DNA of 26,012 nucleotides, taken from Candidatus Aenigmatarchaeota archaeon. Lineage in GTDB: Archaea; Aenigmatarchaeota; Aenigmatarchaeia; GW2011-AR5. Numbering within the stretch: position 1 is the first letter of the stretch; each line of letters starts with the position of its first letter. The translations under genes were made by a program, and so were the position numbers. Below, piece by piece: positions 1 through 8,885 of the stretch. The stretch spans positions 1 through 26,012 of the forward strand of contig JACQNX010000004.1 of the NCBI GenBank assembly GCA_016202875.1. The letters run 5' to 3'. Below the pieces are notes generated by a model. That model searched no databases. It saw nothing but the letters and a program-made list of their open reading frames with translations, and was not told where the DNA came from.

Positions 1-318
1 AAAATGGATGAAATAGAGAGAATGACATACGAAATGAAAGAAGTCCTGAAAAGAAAAGATTATGACCGCATGAAAGCAATAATGAACAGGACAAATGATA
101 TTCTCACTTCTTTCGGCCTCTCAATACCAGAAACAGAAAAAATATACGAAAAGGTTGTTTCCCTGGGCGGCGCGGCCAAGATGTGCGGCGCCTGCGGCGG
201 CGGAGTAATGCTGGCTTGGCACGAAGAGCCGGAGAAGTTAATAGAAGCAATCAGAGATCTCGGCTTCGAGCCTTTTGAAGCAGATCTGGCTGTCGAAGGG
301 GTCAGAGTGGAAAAATAG
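1..318 (+). CDS. mvk: Mevalonate kinase, C-terminal part (partial gene)
   Basis: This is the 3' end of a GHMP-kinase gene; the reading frame is open at the window edge, so the true start lies upstream. The visible part has an N-terminal helical stretch and then the glycine-rich C-terminal GHMP motif (residues about 55-70 of the visible part, GGAAKMCGACGGG), which contacts ATP in this superfamily. Mevalonate kinase phosphorylates mevalonate in the cytoplasm. The assignment leans on the motif form and on the phosphomevalonate kinase and IPP isomerase genes nearby; another GHMP kinase is possible. The gene converges tail-to-tail with the methyltransferase, one base apart. Confidence 0.75.
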   Translation, partial: KMDEIERMTYEMKEVLKRKDYDRMKAIMNRTNDILTSFGLSIPETEKIYEKVVSLGGAAKMCGACGGGVMLAWHEEPEKLIEAIRDLGFEPFEADLAVEGVRVEK

Positions 319-319
319 C

Positions 320-1108
320 TCATGTCTTTACAGCAGAAATAACGACTACCGGATAATCTATCTTGACAAGGTCGCCTTCTTGCCTTATATTCAAGGCATT
401 GCGCGCGTTTTCTGGTGCTGCCAGAAGGAAGGCGTTAAGCTGTTCAAGGTCATTGGCAGTCATCTGATTCGACTTTACCCAGTCAGTTGTTGTGACATAA
501 GACTTTGTTTCACGGATCCTTTTAGGCTCAAGTCCGCCTTCGCGCAGTAGTTGAAACCATATCTGCCTTGTAGGTATATGTGGCTCGCTTCCTTCAAGCC
601 TTGTATATTTGTGCTTTTCGCGTCTTTCACTTTGCATAAACTCATAAGCCTCTTCAGGAGACTCCATATCACACAAGACAAAAATTCCGTCGGGCTTCAT
701 GATGCCTCTGAATGTTCTGAATATGTCCACCTGCTCTGTTGCAGGATAGTTTTTAACAGCAAACCGCGAATACTCGCGATCAAAAGTCTCTTGTCCGTAG
801 TCTAAATCAAAGACGCTGCAAATGCGGGCATCATATCCCTGGCTTCTTAATTCTTCTATTTTCTTTTCAGCAAGGTCGAAAAAATGAATAGTATGTGGAA
901 TTTCTCTGCCCGTCAGTCTTTTTTCCATTTCTTTGCCCACTAATCCTGCCCCGCACATCGCATCCAGAACTACATACGGCTTGTCTCTTGGCGTGAATTC
1001 ACCCAGCTCGAACATGGCATCATAAAGCCCTGTGCTGGAGTAAATGGCAGGACCTCTGGGAAAATCAACCTGATCATAGTGCTGCCCAATTTGTCTTTCC
1101 TCTGTCAT
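320..1108 (-). CDS. Class I SAM-dependent methyltransferase
   Basis: A 262-residue protein with a Rossmann-type methyltransferase core. Motif I is visible (VVLDAMCGAGLVG), followed by an acidic strand end (HFFDLAEKK) and a later VLCDMESPEEAYEF strand. The substrate is not evident. The frame stays open to an ATG at 1150, but that ATG lies on a TATA-like stretch (TTTAAAAAG), so I place the start at the ATG at 1108, about 35 nt downstream of it. It sits on the opposite strand within the isoprenoid block and shares a short divergent intergenic region with phosphomevalonate kinase. Nothing links it functionally to that pathway. Confidence 0.8.
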   Translation of the reverse strand: MTEERQIGQHYDQVDFPRGPAIYSSTGLYDAMFELGEFTPRDKPYVVLDAMCGAGLVGKEMEKRLTGREIPHTIHFFDLAEKKIEELRSQGYDARICSVFDLDYGQETFDREYSRFAVKNYPATEQVDIFRTFRGIMKPDGIFVLCDMESPEEAYEFMQSERREKHKYTRLEGSEPHIPTRQIWFQLLREGGLEPKRIRETKSYVTTTDWVKSNQMTANDLEQLNAFLLAAPENARNALNIRQEGDLVKIDYPVVVISAVKT

Positions 1109-1191
1109 AATGACACTCTTTTTTTGGATTGCAGAAGACTTTTTAAACATTTCAGAAATAGCTTAACCTAGGAAATCGTAATGTGATAACA

Positions 1192-2316
1192 ATGCCAATC
1201 CATTATTCAGCTCCCGGAAAGCTCTTCATTAGCGGTGAATGGTCAATTCTGGAAGTCGGCAATTATGGGCTTGTTGCCGCTGTGAACAACCGGGTTCATG
1301 TTTCTGTTGAGGCTTTGTCCGGCTATGACGGCATTTCAGTCACGGCAGAAGAATTCAAGATTCATGATGCAAGGGCCAAAATACTTAGCAGCAAGCTGAA
1401 TTTCATGAACCTGGATGAAAAATCCAAGGAAACACTGAAGCTTTTATCAACGTCCCTAGAAACGGCAATAAAATTCGCCGAAGAGAAAGGCCACAAATTC
1501 AAGCCTTTCAAGATCGCAACATCCAGCAAAGACACGCAGCTTGAGGCTGATGGCGGGCTGAAAAAGGTAGGCTTTGGCTCATCTGCAGCTGTTGTTGTTG
1601 CAGCTACCGCAGCTGTGCTGGATTTTCTTGGCTATGTCCCAACCAAAGAAGAAGTTTACAAATTGTCAACGATCTCGCACTATTTCGCGCAAGGCAAAGT
1701 CGGCTCTGCTTTTGATGTCGCTGCTTCGACTTACGGCGGGCTGTTTGTGTACTCGCGCTTTGACCCTGAGTGGCTGATCAAAAAAGTGGAAGCAGAGGAA
1801 AAGCTTTCTGTCATTGTAAGCGAAAACTGGCCTGGCTTTTACATAGAAGAATTAGAAGTGCCAAATGATTTTCTCCTTTTAGTAGGATGGACTGGTGAAT
1901 CAGCTTCGACTTCGTCAATGATCAAGCAGATGAATGAATTTAAGAAAAATAATCCTGAAACCTATTTCAAACATTGTAATGAAATCGCCAAAACAGCAAA
2001 AGATGCAATTAATGCCTTCAAGAAAAAAGATTACAATAATTTTTACCTGCACCTCTTGGAAAATGAAAATCTTTTGGCAGAGCTCGGAAAGGCAAGCGGC
2101 GTGAATATTGAAACCCCGCAGCTAAGAACCCTTTCTGATATAGCAGCAGATTGCGGCGCAGCAGGCAAGCTCTCTGGAGCAGGCGGCGGCGATTGCGGCA
2201 TTGCTGTTTGCTTTGATAGACAGATTGCAGAAGACATTGTTGCAAAATGGAGAGCAGCAGGTTTGTACCCATTGGACGTTACAATAGATAAGGACGGCGT
2301 AAGGAAAGAATCGTAA
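1192..2316 (+). CDS. Phosphomevalonate kinase (ERG8/bacterial type)
   Basis: A GHMP kinase of about 374 residues that phosphorylates 5-phosphomevalonate in the classical mevalonate pathway. Visible signatures are the N-terminal YSAPGKLFISGEWSIL, the ATP loop VGFGSSAAVVVAATAAVL, the GSAFDVAASTYGG block followed by SRFDPEWL, GWTGESASTSSM, and the C-terminal loop LSGAGGGDCGIA. The order and the Gly-Trp-Thr-Gly and Phe-Asp-x-x-Trp blocks match Gram-positive phosphomevalonate kinases rather than mevalonate or homoserine kinase. An in-frame GTG at 1183 exists, but the ATG at 1192 (MPIHYSAPGK) fits the family start better. Most archaea lack this enzyme and use a modified pathway, so its presence is informative. 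Confidence 0.85.
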   Translation: MPIHYSAPGKLFISGEWSILEVGNYGLVAAVNNRVHVSVEALSGYDGISVTAEEFKIHDARAKILSSKLNFMNLDEKSKETLKLLSTSLETAIKFAEEKGHKFKPFKIATSSKDTQLEADGGLKKVGFGSSAAVVVAATAAVLDFLGYVPTKEEVYKLSTISHYFAQGKVGSAFDVAASTYGGLFVYSRFDPEWLIKKVEAEEKLSVIVSENWPGFYIEELEVPNDFLLLVGWTGESASTSSMIKQMNEFKKNNPETYFKHCNEIAKTAKDAINAFKKKDYNNFYLHLLENENLLAELGKASGVNIETPQLRTLSDIAADCGAAGKLSGAGGGDCGIAVCFDRQIAEDIVAKWRAAGLYPLDVTIDKDGVRKES

Positions 2317-2322
2317 ATACCA

Positions 2323-2329
2323 TTTTTAA
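2323..2329 (+). promoter_or_regulatory. TATA-like box of the IPP isomerase gene
   Basis: TTTTTAA lies about 27 nt before the ATG at 2353. This is the spacing expected for an archaeal TATA box with transcription starting at or next to the start codon, so the mRNA is probably leaderless. No Shine-Dalgarno sequence is visible before the ATG. Confidence 0.5.
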
Positions 2330-2352
2330 CCTTTCCCCGCCTAATTCTACTT

Positions 2353-2871
2353 ATGGAACAGGTAATACTTGTTGATGAAAGCGATAACGAGCTTGGATAC
2401 GAAGAGAAACTAACATGTCATAAACTTCCTGTGAAACTCCACAGGGCTTTCTCTATTTTCATTTTTAATGGAAAAGGTCAGGTGCTACTTCAAAGACGCG
2501 CCAAGAGCAAGCATCATTGGGGAGGTTTTTGGTCCAATACATGCTGCAGTCATCCGCGACCAGACGAACCTGTCGAGTTGGCAGCAAAACGCAGACTTGA
2601 AGAAGAGATAGGCATAGTCTGTGACCTGCAGTTCCTCTTCAAATTCATCTACAAAGCAGATTATGACACTACATGGGGCGAGCATGAGCTTGACTGGGTT
2701 TTTGTCGGCTATTATGATGGTCCGATAAAGCCTAATGAAGATGAAATAGATGACCTTAAATTCGTCGATATAGATGCATTAAAAAAAGACATGTCAGCAC
2801 ATCCAGAAAGGTATACGCCATGGTTCAAGATTTGTCTAGATCGCGTTCTTGAGCATGTCGGGAAAAAATAA
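2353..2871 (+). CDS. idi: Isopentenyl-diphosphate delta-isomerase, type I
   Basis: A 172-residue Nudix-fold enzyme that interconverts IPP and DMAPP. Visible family features are LHRAFSIFIF near residue 29, LLQRRAKSKHHWGGFWSNTCCSHPR (in two parts: WGGFWSNT, then the catalytic Cys segment CCSHP), the Nudix-like RRLEEEIG, and the E-rich WGEHELDWVF segment. The length equals that of bacterial type I enzymes (about 180). Archaea more often carry the unrelated FMN-dependent type II enzyme. It has its own TATA box 36 bp after the phosphomevalonate kinase gene, so it is adjacent but may be separately transcribed. Confidence 0.93.
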   Translation: MEQVILVDESDNELGYEEKLTCHKLPVKLHRAFSIFIFNGKGQVLLQRRAKSKHHWGGFWSNTCCSHPRPDEPVELAAKRRLEEEIGIVCDLQFLFKFIYKADYDTTWGEHELDWVFVGYYDGPIKPNEDEIDDLKFVDIDALKKDMSAHPERYTPWFKICLDRVLEHVGKK

Positions 2872-2927
2872 AACAGATAAGAAAGCCGATAAGAAGGCGC
2901 ATTTTCTGCTTTTGCGGTATTCTGCAA

Positions 2928-3128
2928 TTAGCCAGCACTTCTGGATTGTATTTTCTTGTGCCTTGTTATGTAGCCAGCCATCTTGTTTCTAACGCGCTTT
3001 GAGAGCGTCAGCCCAAGCTGATTTACATCCCTCTTGGTCGTTTCAAAATCAGTACCAAATCTTTCAGGATACCTTTTCCACATCTCTTCACCAGCGTTCT
3101 TGATGTCTTTTGTCCGTACTCTGCCCAA
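2928..3128 (-). CDS. rps17e: Ribosomal protein eS17
   Basis: A small basic protein of 66 residues matching eS17: it opens GRVRTKDIKNAGEE, continues FGTDFETTKRDVNQLG and ends with the conserved SKRVRNKMAGYITRHKK. It is a component of the small ribosomal subunit in archaea and eukaryotes. The frame continues to a GTG at 3137, but an AAGGTG Shine-Dalgarno overlaps that codon and sits 5 nt before the TTG at 3128. Starting at the TTG gives the family's usual MGRVRT opening, so I chose it. It is divergent from nop5 and shares the intergenic promoter region. Confidence 0.93.
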   Translation of the reverse strand: MGRVRTKDIKNAGEEMWKRYPERFGTDFETTKRDVNQLGLTLSKRVRNKMAGYITRHKKIQSRSAG

Positions 3129-3160
3129 AATTATCACCTTTCTTCTATAGCGAACTAACG

Positions 3161-3168
3161 TTTTAATA
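3161..3168. promoter_or_regulatory. Shared AT-rich promoter between eS17 and nop5
   Basis: TTTTAATA sits about 26 nt before the nop5 ATG at 3192, giving a leaderless start. Read on the minus strand the same stretch (TATTAAAA) lies about 35 nt before the eS17 TTG, leaving room for a short leader with its Shine-Dalgarno. One AT-rich element could serve both directions. Confidence 0.45.
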
Positions 3169-3191
3169 CCTTCTGAAAATCAATTTAGCCT

Positions 3192-4145
3192 ATGAAAGCA
3201 TTTATCGCCAGAACGCCTGTAGGCATTTTTGCATTTTACGAAGATGGGACACTGATCAGCTACAAGTTGGCAGATTCGGTACAGGAAGGATTAGGCTTCA
3301 TCAAAAACCCTGTAAATCCTTTAGAGTCAGATCTTTCTGGATATGAAATTACTGAAAATGATTTATCTTACCAGATATTGCGCAGAAACTTCAGAAATAT
3401 ATGGAACAATATAATTGGAAAGAGCGGTAAGGAATTGCAGATATTTCTCAATGAATTTGGCATCAAGTATTCGATGTCCTTCCTATCTTCTGCAGTTTCA
3501 AGGGACAAGCTCATTATTCAAGCTGCCAGCGCTCTGGCAGATCTTACAAAAATAACAAACATCTACACAGAAAGGCTGTGGGAATGGTTTTCGCTTCATT
3601 ACCCAGAGGCAAAAAGGACAGAGATTGTAGAAAATGTTGCAAAGCATGGGAACAGGAAGAATTTTCCTGATTTTGTGAGCAGCTTTGGCATTGACCTGAA
3701 AGAAGAAGATGAGAAAATACTGAAAACGTATGCAATAATGATTAAATCAACTTTGGAACAAAAAAAACTTCTGGAAAAATATCTCATAGCAGCAACAAAA
3801 GAAATCATGCCAAACTTTTCATCGCTTATTGACTCCCTGCTTGCTGTCCGCTTTTTAGCACTTGCAGGCTCTCTGGAACGCCTTGCCCGTATGCCAGCCA
3901 GTACGCTGCAATTGCTCGGTGCAGAAAAAGCATTATTCCGCCACCTGAAACATCAGGGCAAAAGCCCGAAATTTGGCATAATATTTCAGGATGGTCGTAT
4001 CCAGTCTGCACCTGAACAGAAAAGGGGTAAGGTTGCACGCGTAATAGCATCCAAGCTTATGCAAGCAGCGCGCATAGACTTTTATTCAGGCAGGTCAGAA
4101 GAAAAACTGAGAGCAGACCTTGACAAGGAGCTGAAGAATATATGA
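3192..4145 (+). CDS. nop5: Nop5/Nop56-58 family C/D-box RNP protein
   Basis: A 317-residue protein that bridges L7Ae-bound C/D guide RNA and fibrillarin in the 2'-O-methylation RNP. The N-terminal third is the fibrillarin-binding region, the middle is helical/coiled-coil, and the C-terminal Nop domain has the clear signature LAGSLERLARMPASTLQLLG then EKALFRHLKHQGKSPKFG and RGKVARVIASKL. It is somewhat shorter than many archaeal Nop5 proteins (about 370-410) because the Lys-rich C-terminal tail is missing. It is followed by fibrillarin with a 4-bp ATGA overlap, the usual archaeal pairing. Confidence 0.96.
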   Translation: MKAFIARTPVGIFAFYEDGTLISYKLADSVQEGLGFIKNPVNPLESDLSGYEITENDLSYQILRRNFRNIWNNIIGKSGKELQIFLNEFGIKYSMSFLSSAVSRDKLIIQAASALADLTKITNIYTERLWEWFSLHYPEAKRTEIVENVAKHGNRKNFPDFVSSFGIDLKEEDEKILKTYAIMIKSTLEQKKLLEKYLIAATKEIMPNFSSLIDSLLAVRFLALAGSLERLARMPASTLQLLGAEKALFRHLKHQGKSPKFGIIFQDGRIQSAPEQKRGKVARVIASKLMQAARIDFYSGRSEEKLRADLDKELKNI

Positions 4146-4795
4146 CGATGAAGGAGGTTTTTCCTGGTGTATTCAAGGTAGGCAAAAAGCTCTACACAGT
4201 AAACATGGCCCCTGGAAAGAAAGTTTACGGTGAGAAATTAGTAAGGCAGCAGGGAAAAGAATTTCGCGAATGGACCCCAGAAAGAAGCAAGCTTGCAGCT
4301 GCGATATCAAATAATCTTAGACATTTTCCGTTTGTTAAAGATGCAAAAATCCTTTATCTTGGTGCCAGTACAGGCACAACAGTAAGCCATGTGAGTGACA
4401 TCTGCACAGAAGGCATTGTTTATGCTATTGAATTCTCTGAGCGCGTCTTTCACAGCCTGCTTGAGCTGGCAAAAACAAGGAAAAATATTGTCCCCCTCAT
4501 GGCAGATGCGAGAAAATTCGAGAGGTATCAGTGGGTAGAAGAAGTTGATGTGATATTCGTAGATGTGGCCCAGCCCGATGAAACATATATTGCCATGAGA
4601 AATGCAGCAGAGTTTTTGAAGAAAGGCGGAATACTGATGATATCAATCAAGTCCCAGAGCATTGACGTCACAAAAAAATCCAGGCACGTCTATGAGCAGG
4701 AGAAGCAGAAGCTGGAAAAAGACTACGAAATCCTTGAACTTATAGACCTTGAACCATTTGAAAAAAATCACGCCTTGCTAACAGCTAAGAATTGA
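4142..4795 (+). CDS. flpA: Fibrillarin, rRNA/tRNA 2'-O-methyltransferase
   Basis: A 217-residue SAM-dependent 2'-O-methyltransferase, the catalytic subunit of C/D-box RNPs. Typical elements are an N-terminal VFPGVFKVGKKLYTVN, then REWTPERSKLAAAI, motif I ILYLGASTGTTVSHVSDI, the acidic VYAIEFS, DVIFVDVAQPDE, and GGILMISIKSQSID with the catalytic-region Lys. It overlaps nop5 by 4 bp and so is translationally coupled; a second ATG at 4148 is an alternative start. Its 3' end overlaps the convergent DHH gene by 11 bp. Confidence 0.97.
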   Translation: MTMKEVFPGVFKVGKKLYTVNMAPGKKVYGEKLVRQQGKEFREWTPERSKLAAAISNNLRHFPFVKDAKILYLGASTGTTVSHVSDICTEGIVYAIEFSERVFHSLLELAKTRKNIVPLMADARKFERYQWVEEVDVIFVDVAQPDETYIAMRNAAEFLKKGGILMISIKSQSIDVTKKSRHVYEQEKQKLEKDYEILELIDLEPFEKNHALLTAKN

Positions 4796-5846
4796 CCAGT
4801 TCTAGCAAGCGCTGCTTGAATGCTTCCCAGTTCTTTTCCGGTACCTTCGCTCCGGCAGCAGCCTCATGCCCGCCTGCAGAGCCTTTCAGGCCTTCGGCAG
4901 CGCGTTTCAGAAGCATGCCCATATTGTACTTTTTGCTCTGGTTTCTTGATGACACATCAATCCAGGAATTTACCTTTTCGTATACGACAACAATCTTGTT
5001 CCTATACCTTTCACTCAACATTGTAGAGGCAGGAGACCTCAGGTTGTATTTTGAAGCGAACCTGTAAAAAATTACATCTCCAATTTTTTCTACTCTGCTT
5101 TCAAACTCAGATTTTATCTTTACAATTTCATTTTCCACTTCCTGATAAGCAGCCAGAAGCTTATCAGCATTCCTCACATCCTGAAAATTATATGGATCCT
5201 TTATGCTCATGAATAATTCTACCAGCTGCTCCATGCTGAGCATTTTCGTGGCTTTCGCGGCTGAGATCATGTCAGCGAGTCTTCCTAGATGGCTTTCGTA
5301 CATTTTCTCATTCTTTATTCCATATTTTTCCCTGATGAGATTTACAACATCTTGCGAATCGTCAAGATTGTAGTCGGAGATCATCCCAACAGAAGCCACC
5401 CATAAGCTGTCCGAGAAATCTCCCAGCTGCGAAACGATTTTGTAGGCAAGGTAAGTGGTTGACTGGTATATTTTAGGATTTTTCAGCCTCGGGTTCATGT
5501 GCACGATATTTTTCCCATTCATGTCTGTGGTGACTTGGTGATGGTCGATTATCAGCATATCGCAGATATTGCCAAGCTTTTTCATGAACCCCTGTTCCTG
5601 GTCTATTGCCATATCCAGAAAGATAATTTTTGTAGGCAGCGTCGTCTGTATTTTTCTTATCAGGTTGCCCTCAGGCGGCATGGGTTGGGAGATGATGAAA
5701 GGCTTTTTGCAGCCTCTCCTCTCCAGATATTTTTGTATAAGGACGCAGGAGCAGATGCCGTCACCGTCGTTATTGAAAATGATGACTATATCGTCTTTTT
5801 CTGTTATGTTCTTCATAAATTCTACTGCACCGCTAAACAGCTCCAT
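4785..5846 (-). CDS. DHH/DHHA1-family phosphoesterase (RecJ-like)
   Basis: A 353-residue two-domain DHH protein. The N-terminal DHH domain shows FNNDGDGICS (about residues 24-33), FLDMAID, and the name-giving IIDHHQ (about 99-104). The C-terminal DHHA1 domain carries the substrate-binding GGHEAAAG near residue 330. These are metal-dependent nucleases or phosphodiesterases. In archaea such proteins include the GINS-associated nuclease and other RecJ homologues, and I cannot tell which. The position usually occupied by His in the first motif (HxDxDG) is Asn here; the two Asp residues are kept. A GGTGAT Shine-Dalgarno precedes the ATG. Confidence 0.88.
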   Translation of the reverse strand: MELFSGAVEFMKNITEKDDIVIIFNNDGDGICSCVLIQKYLERRGCKKPFIISQPMPPEGNLIRKIQTTLPTKIIFLDMAIDQEQGFMKKLGNICDMLIIDHHQVTTDMNGKNIVHMNPRLKNPKIYQSTTYLAYKIVSQLGDFSDSLWVASVGMISDYNLDDSQDVVNLIREKYGIKNEKMYESHLGRLADMISAAKATKMLSMEQLVELFMSIKDPYNFQDVRNADKLLAAYQEVENEIVKIKSEFESRVEKIGDVIFYRFASKYNLRSPASTMLSERYRNKIVVVYEKVNSWIDVSSRNQSKKYNMGMLLKRAAEGLKGSAGGHEAAAGAKVPEKNWEAFKQRLLELVNS

Positions 5847-5933
5847 ACCATCACCAACTAAAGCTCGGTATTAACATAAGAAAACTATTTAAGTAGTACG
5901 TGTCTTCTTTTACATGGCCATAAATATTTGACA

Positions 5934-8837
5934 TTATTTAATTTTTGCAAAGCTGAACCCAATCTTTTCACCCTCAAGATCTATAACAGAAAACGGTTTG
6001 TCAATTTTGCCGAATTGTATCTCCCCGGCGCCTACCTTTTCCTGTATTTCTTTTGCATATTTCTCAAATTTTTTGTTGTCTAAGTGAAGCAGGATTTTGT
6101 CTTTTACAACAAGGTTTCTCTGCTTTCTGTGTTCCTGTATTTCCCTCAAGAGTTCTCTGAGTGTGGCTTCTTCTTTTAATTTTTCATCCATTTCTATATT
6201 CAAGTAAACCATGAAGCCTTCAATATTTTTGTTGGGCAGCTTGAAATTTTCTCCAAATACCACATCCTTGACATTACAGAGCTTTTTTAAAATCTCCTGC
6301 ATGTCTTCGTAAATTGTTTTGATTCTTTTGTCGCCTGATATGTAAAGCTCCTTCAATGGCCACCTGAGCTTGATGCCCTTTTCCTTGCGTATCGCATTTG
6401 CAGCTTCCACTATCTGCACTGTTATATCCATGGTGTATTCAAGCTTGCTGTTGATCTGGTCTTCTTTGGGAGATGGCCACTTTTGCCAGTGCACACTCTT
6501 TTTTGTCATGTCGTGGTATATGTAATCGCTGATAAACGGTGCTAATGGCGACATAATTTTTGAGAGTGCTTCAAATACAGTTGTAAGCACGTAATCCACG
6601 CCAGCATCGTCTCTATCCCTTACAATTTTTATGTAAGTTCTGGAGAAATCCCTTACAACAAAATCCATGATATCTCTCGCAGCAAGATGGAAATTGAATT
6701 TTTCTAGATTGTTTGTTGTTGACACGAGCAGCGAATTTATTTTTGACAACAGCCACTTGTCCTCTATTCTCAATTCAGTCTTTTTCCTCGACATCTTGGA
6801 GTAAGTCTTGAAGTAGTTGTACGTATTCCAGAGAATATTCAGCTGCCTGCCAAGGTCTTCTGCATTTCTGAAGGAGAATTTCTGAGTATCCCATGGTGCA
6901 ACATCGTAGCAGATATAGAAACGGAGCAGATCTGCGCCAAATTTTTCATATGCATCTTCAGCCATGGTAACATTGCCAAGGCTCTTGCTCATCTTCTCCC
7001 CCTTTTCATCGAGAGTCCATCCGTTCAGACAGACAGTTTTGTAAGGCGCTTCACTGAATGTTGCGAAGCTACATATCATGAGCGTGTTGAACCATGCCCT
7101 GACTTGATCCTGGCTTTCATCAACAAGGTCCACTTTCCAGATATTTTCAAACAGCTCCTTGTTTTTGAACGGATAACCCAGAGATGCCCATGGTGCAATG
7201 CCAGAATCAAACCACACATCCATTATGTCTTTTTCTCTTGTCATCTCTTTTCCGCATGCGCATGTTATCTTCACCTTGTCCACAAAATTTTTGTGCATGT
7301 CAATAGTCTTTGGCAATTTTTTTGTTGCGAGCCTTCTAAGCTCATCTGACGAGCCTATGACTTTCTTCGAGCCGCACCCACATGACCAAATAGGTAGAGG
7401 AATGCCCCAGTAACGCTGCCTTGTCACAGCCCAGTCCGGAGCTTCTGTAATGACAGTGTGATAGCGCTCGCGTGCAAATTCTGGCAGCCAGTTTACATCT
7501 TTGTTAGCCTTGACTATTTTGTCCCTAAGAATGTCCAGCTTCAGGAACCACTGCCTGCTCATTCTGTATATCAAAGGCGTTTTGCATCTCCAGCACAAGG
7601 GATAGGCATGCACAAGCTTGCCTGCGTGAAAGAGCTTGCCTTCGTTTTTCAGGTCTTCTATGATCAGAGGATCAGCCTTCTTCACAAACATTCCTGCATA
7701 TTTCCCGGCATCTTCAGTCAGGCATCCTTTTTCATCCACTGGCGAGACCTCTGGAAGGTTGTAGTGCTTGCCTAGCCTGTTGTCAGAATCTCCATGGCCA
7801 GGAGCAATATGCACAATGCCAGTGCCAACATCCATTGTCACGACATGCCCGAATTCTTCCTGGCTTTCTGTCTCGCCCTTGATCATGGCCTTGCTCGCGA
7901 CGCGCTTTTTCATGACAGGTATTGACAACACAACATGATGCGCATTTTCATTTTTCCCTATTTCTTTCTGCGAGTTTGTATCCAGAAGCGGTTCGTATTT
8001 CAGCCCTGCCAGTTTTTTGCCAGGAATTTTTTCCAGCACTTTATATTTCTTTTCAAGCTTATCCAATTCTTCCAGCCGTTTCTCAGCCAAGACCAGTTCT
8101 TCGTTCTCTGACTCAACTTTTACATACATCTCCTCAGGATGCACAGCCAATGCAGCATTAGCAGGCAGCGTCCAGGGCGTCGTTGTGAATACAAGAAGAT
8201 ATTCATTTGTTCCTGCTACATGGAACTTAACAATGATAGAAGGATCTTCTACGTTCTTATATGATTCGCTCGCTTCTATGCCTGCGAGCACAGTCTCGCA
8301 GTGCGGGCACCAGAATCCTGGGCGATAACCCTCTACGAACAATCCTTTCTCAAACCATTTTTTGACTGTCCACCACCCGGATTCCAGATAGTAATTTTCA
8401 GACGTCAGATAAGGATCCAGCCACCCACGCCATGCTCCTATCTGTTTGTAGAAGTTCAGCCACACAGGCTCATTGCCTTTGGCAAATTTTTGGCACGCCT
8501 CTATGAATTTGTCCACGCCGATTTTCTCCTCTATCTCTGTCTTGGATTTAATGCCCAGCTCTTTCTCAACCTTGTTCTCGATAGGCAGCCCGCCGCAGTC
8601 GAACCCTGGCTGGAACCAGACAGCATAGCCCTGCATGAACTTGAATTTTCCCCAGACGTCCTTGAAAATAGTGGTCTTGGCGTGTCCCACATGCGGCACG
8701 CCATTCACATATGGCGGCCCATCCAGCAGGTAGAACTTCTGCTTTTTCCAGTCCATCTTCACTATTTTTTGCGGAACTTTCTTTGTGTGCCATAACTGCT
8801 GGACATGCTTCTCTATTTCCTTCGGGTTGTACGTCAT
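5934..8837 (-). CDS. ileS: Isoleucyl-tRNA synthetase
   Basis: A class I aminoacyl-tRNA synthetase of about 967 residues that charges tRNA-Ile. Visible elements are DGPPYVNGVPHVGHA (HIGH motif, near residue 50), PGFDCGGLPIE (the GWDCHGLP block), an editing domain with TTTPWTLPAN, RQRYWGIPLPIW, and KMSKSLGN (near residue 615). Cys pairs suggest metal knuckles (WCPHC, CWRC, CGCG, CACG). The C-terminal anticodon-binding region is complete. The frame reaches a GTG at 8843, but an AAGGTG Shine-Dalgarno overlaps it and is well spaced for the ATG at 8837, so I chose the latter. Confidence 0.96.
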   Translation of the reverse strand: MTYNPKEIEKHVQQLWHTKKVPQKIVKMDWKKQKFYLLDGPPYVNGVPHVGHAKTTIFKDVWGKFKFMQGYAVWFQPGFDCGGLPIENKVEKELGIKSKTEIEEKIGVDKFIEACQKFAKGNEPVWLNFYKQIGAWRGWLDPYLTSENYYLESGWWTVKKWFEKGLFVEGYRPGFWCPHCETVLAGIEASESYKNVEDPSIIVKFHVAGTNEYLLVFTTTPWTLPANAALAVHPEEMYVKVESENEELVLAEKRLEELDKLEKKYKVLEKIPGKKLAGLKYEPLLDTNSQKEIGKNENAHHVVLSIPVMKKRVASKAMIKGETESQEEFGHVVTMDVGTGIVHIAPGHGDSDNRLGKHYNLPEVSPVDEKGCLTEDAGKYAGMFVKKADPLIIEDLKNEGKLFHAGKLVHAYPLCWRCKTPLIYRMSRQWFLKLDILRDKIVKANKDVNWLPEFARERYHTVITEAPDWAVTRQRYWGIPLPIWSCGCGSKKVIGSSDELRRLATKKLPKTIDMHKNFVDKVKITCACGKEMTREKDIMDVWFDSGIAPWASLGYPFKNKELFENIWKVDLVDESQDQVRAWFNTLMICSFATFSEAPYKTVCLNGWTLDEKGEKMSKSLGNVTMAEDAYEKFGADLLRFYICYDVAPWDTQKFSFRNAEDLGRQLNILWNTYNYFKTYSKMSRKKTELRIEDKWLLSKINSLLVSTTNNLEKFNFHLAARDIMDFVVRDFSRTYIKIVRDRDDAGVDYVLTTVFEALSKIMSPLAPFISDYIYHDMTKKSVHWQKWPSPKEDQINSKLEYTMDITVQIVEAANAIRKEKGIKLRWPLKELYISGDKRIKTIYEDMQEILKKLCNVKDVVFGENFKLPNKNIEGFMVYLNIEMDEKLKEEATLRELLREIQEHRKQRNLVVKDKILLHLDNKKFEKYAKEIQEKVGAGEIQFGKIDKPFSVIDLEGEKIGFSFAKIK

Positions 8838-8885
8838 GAACACACCTTATTATTGATGAACAGTAGTGGGTAAAAAGGCTTATTT

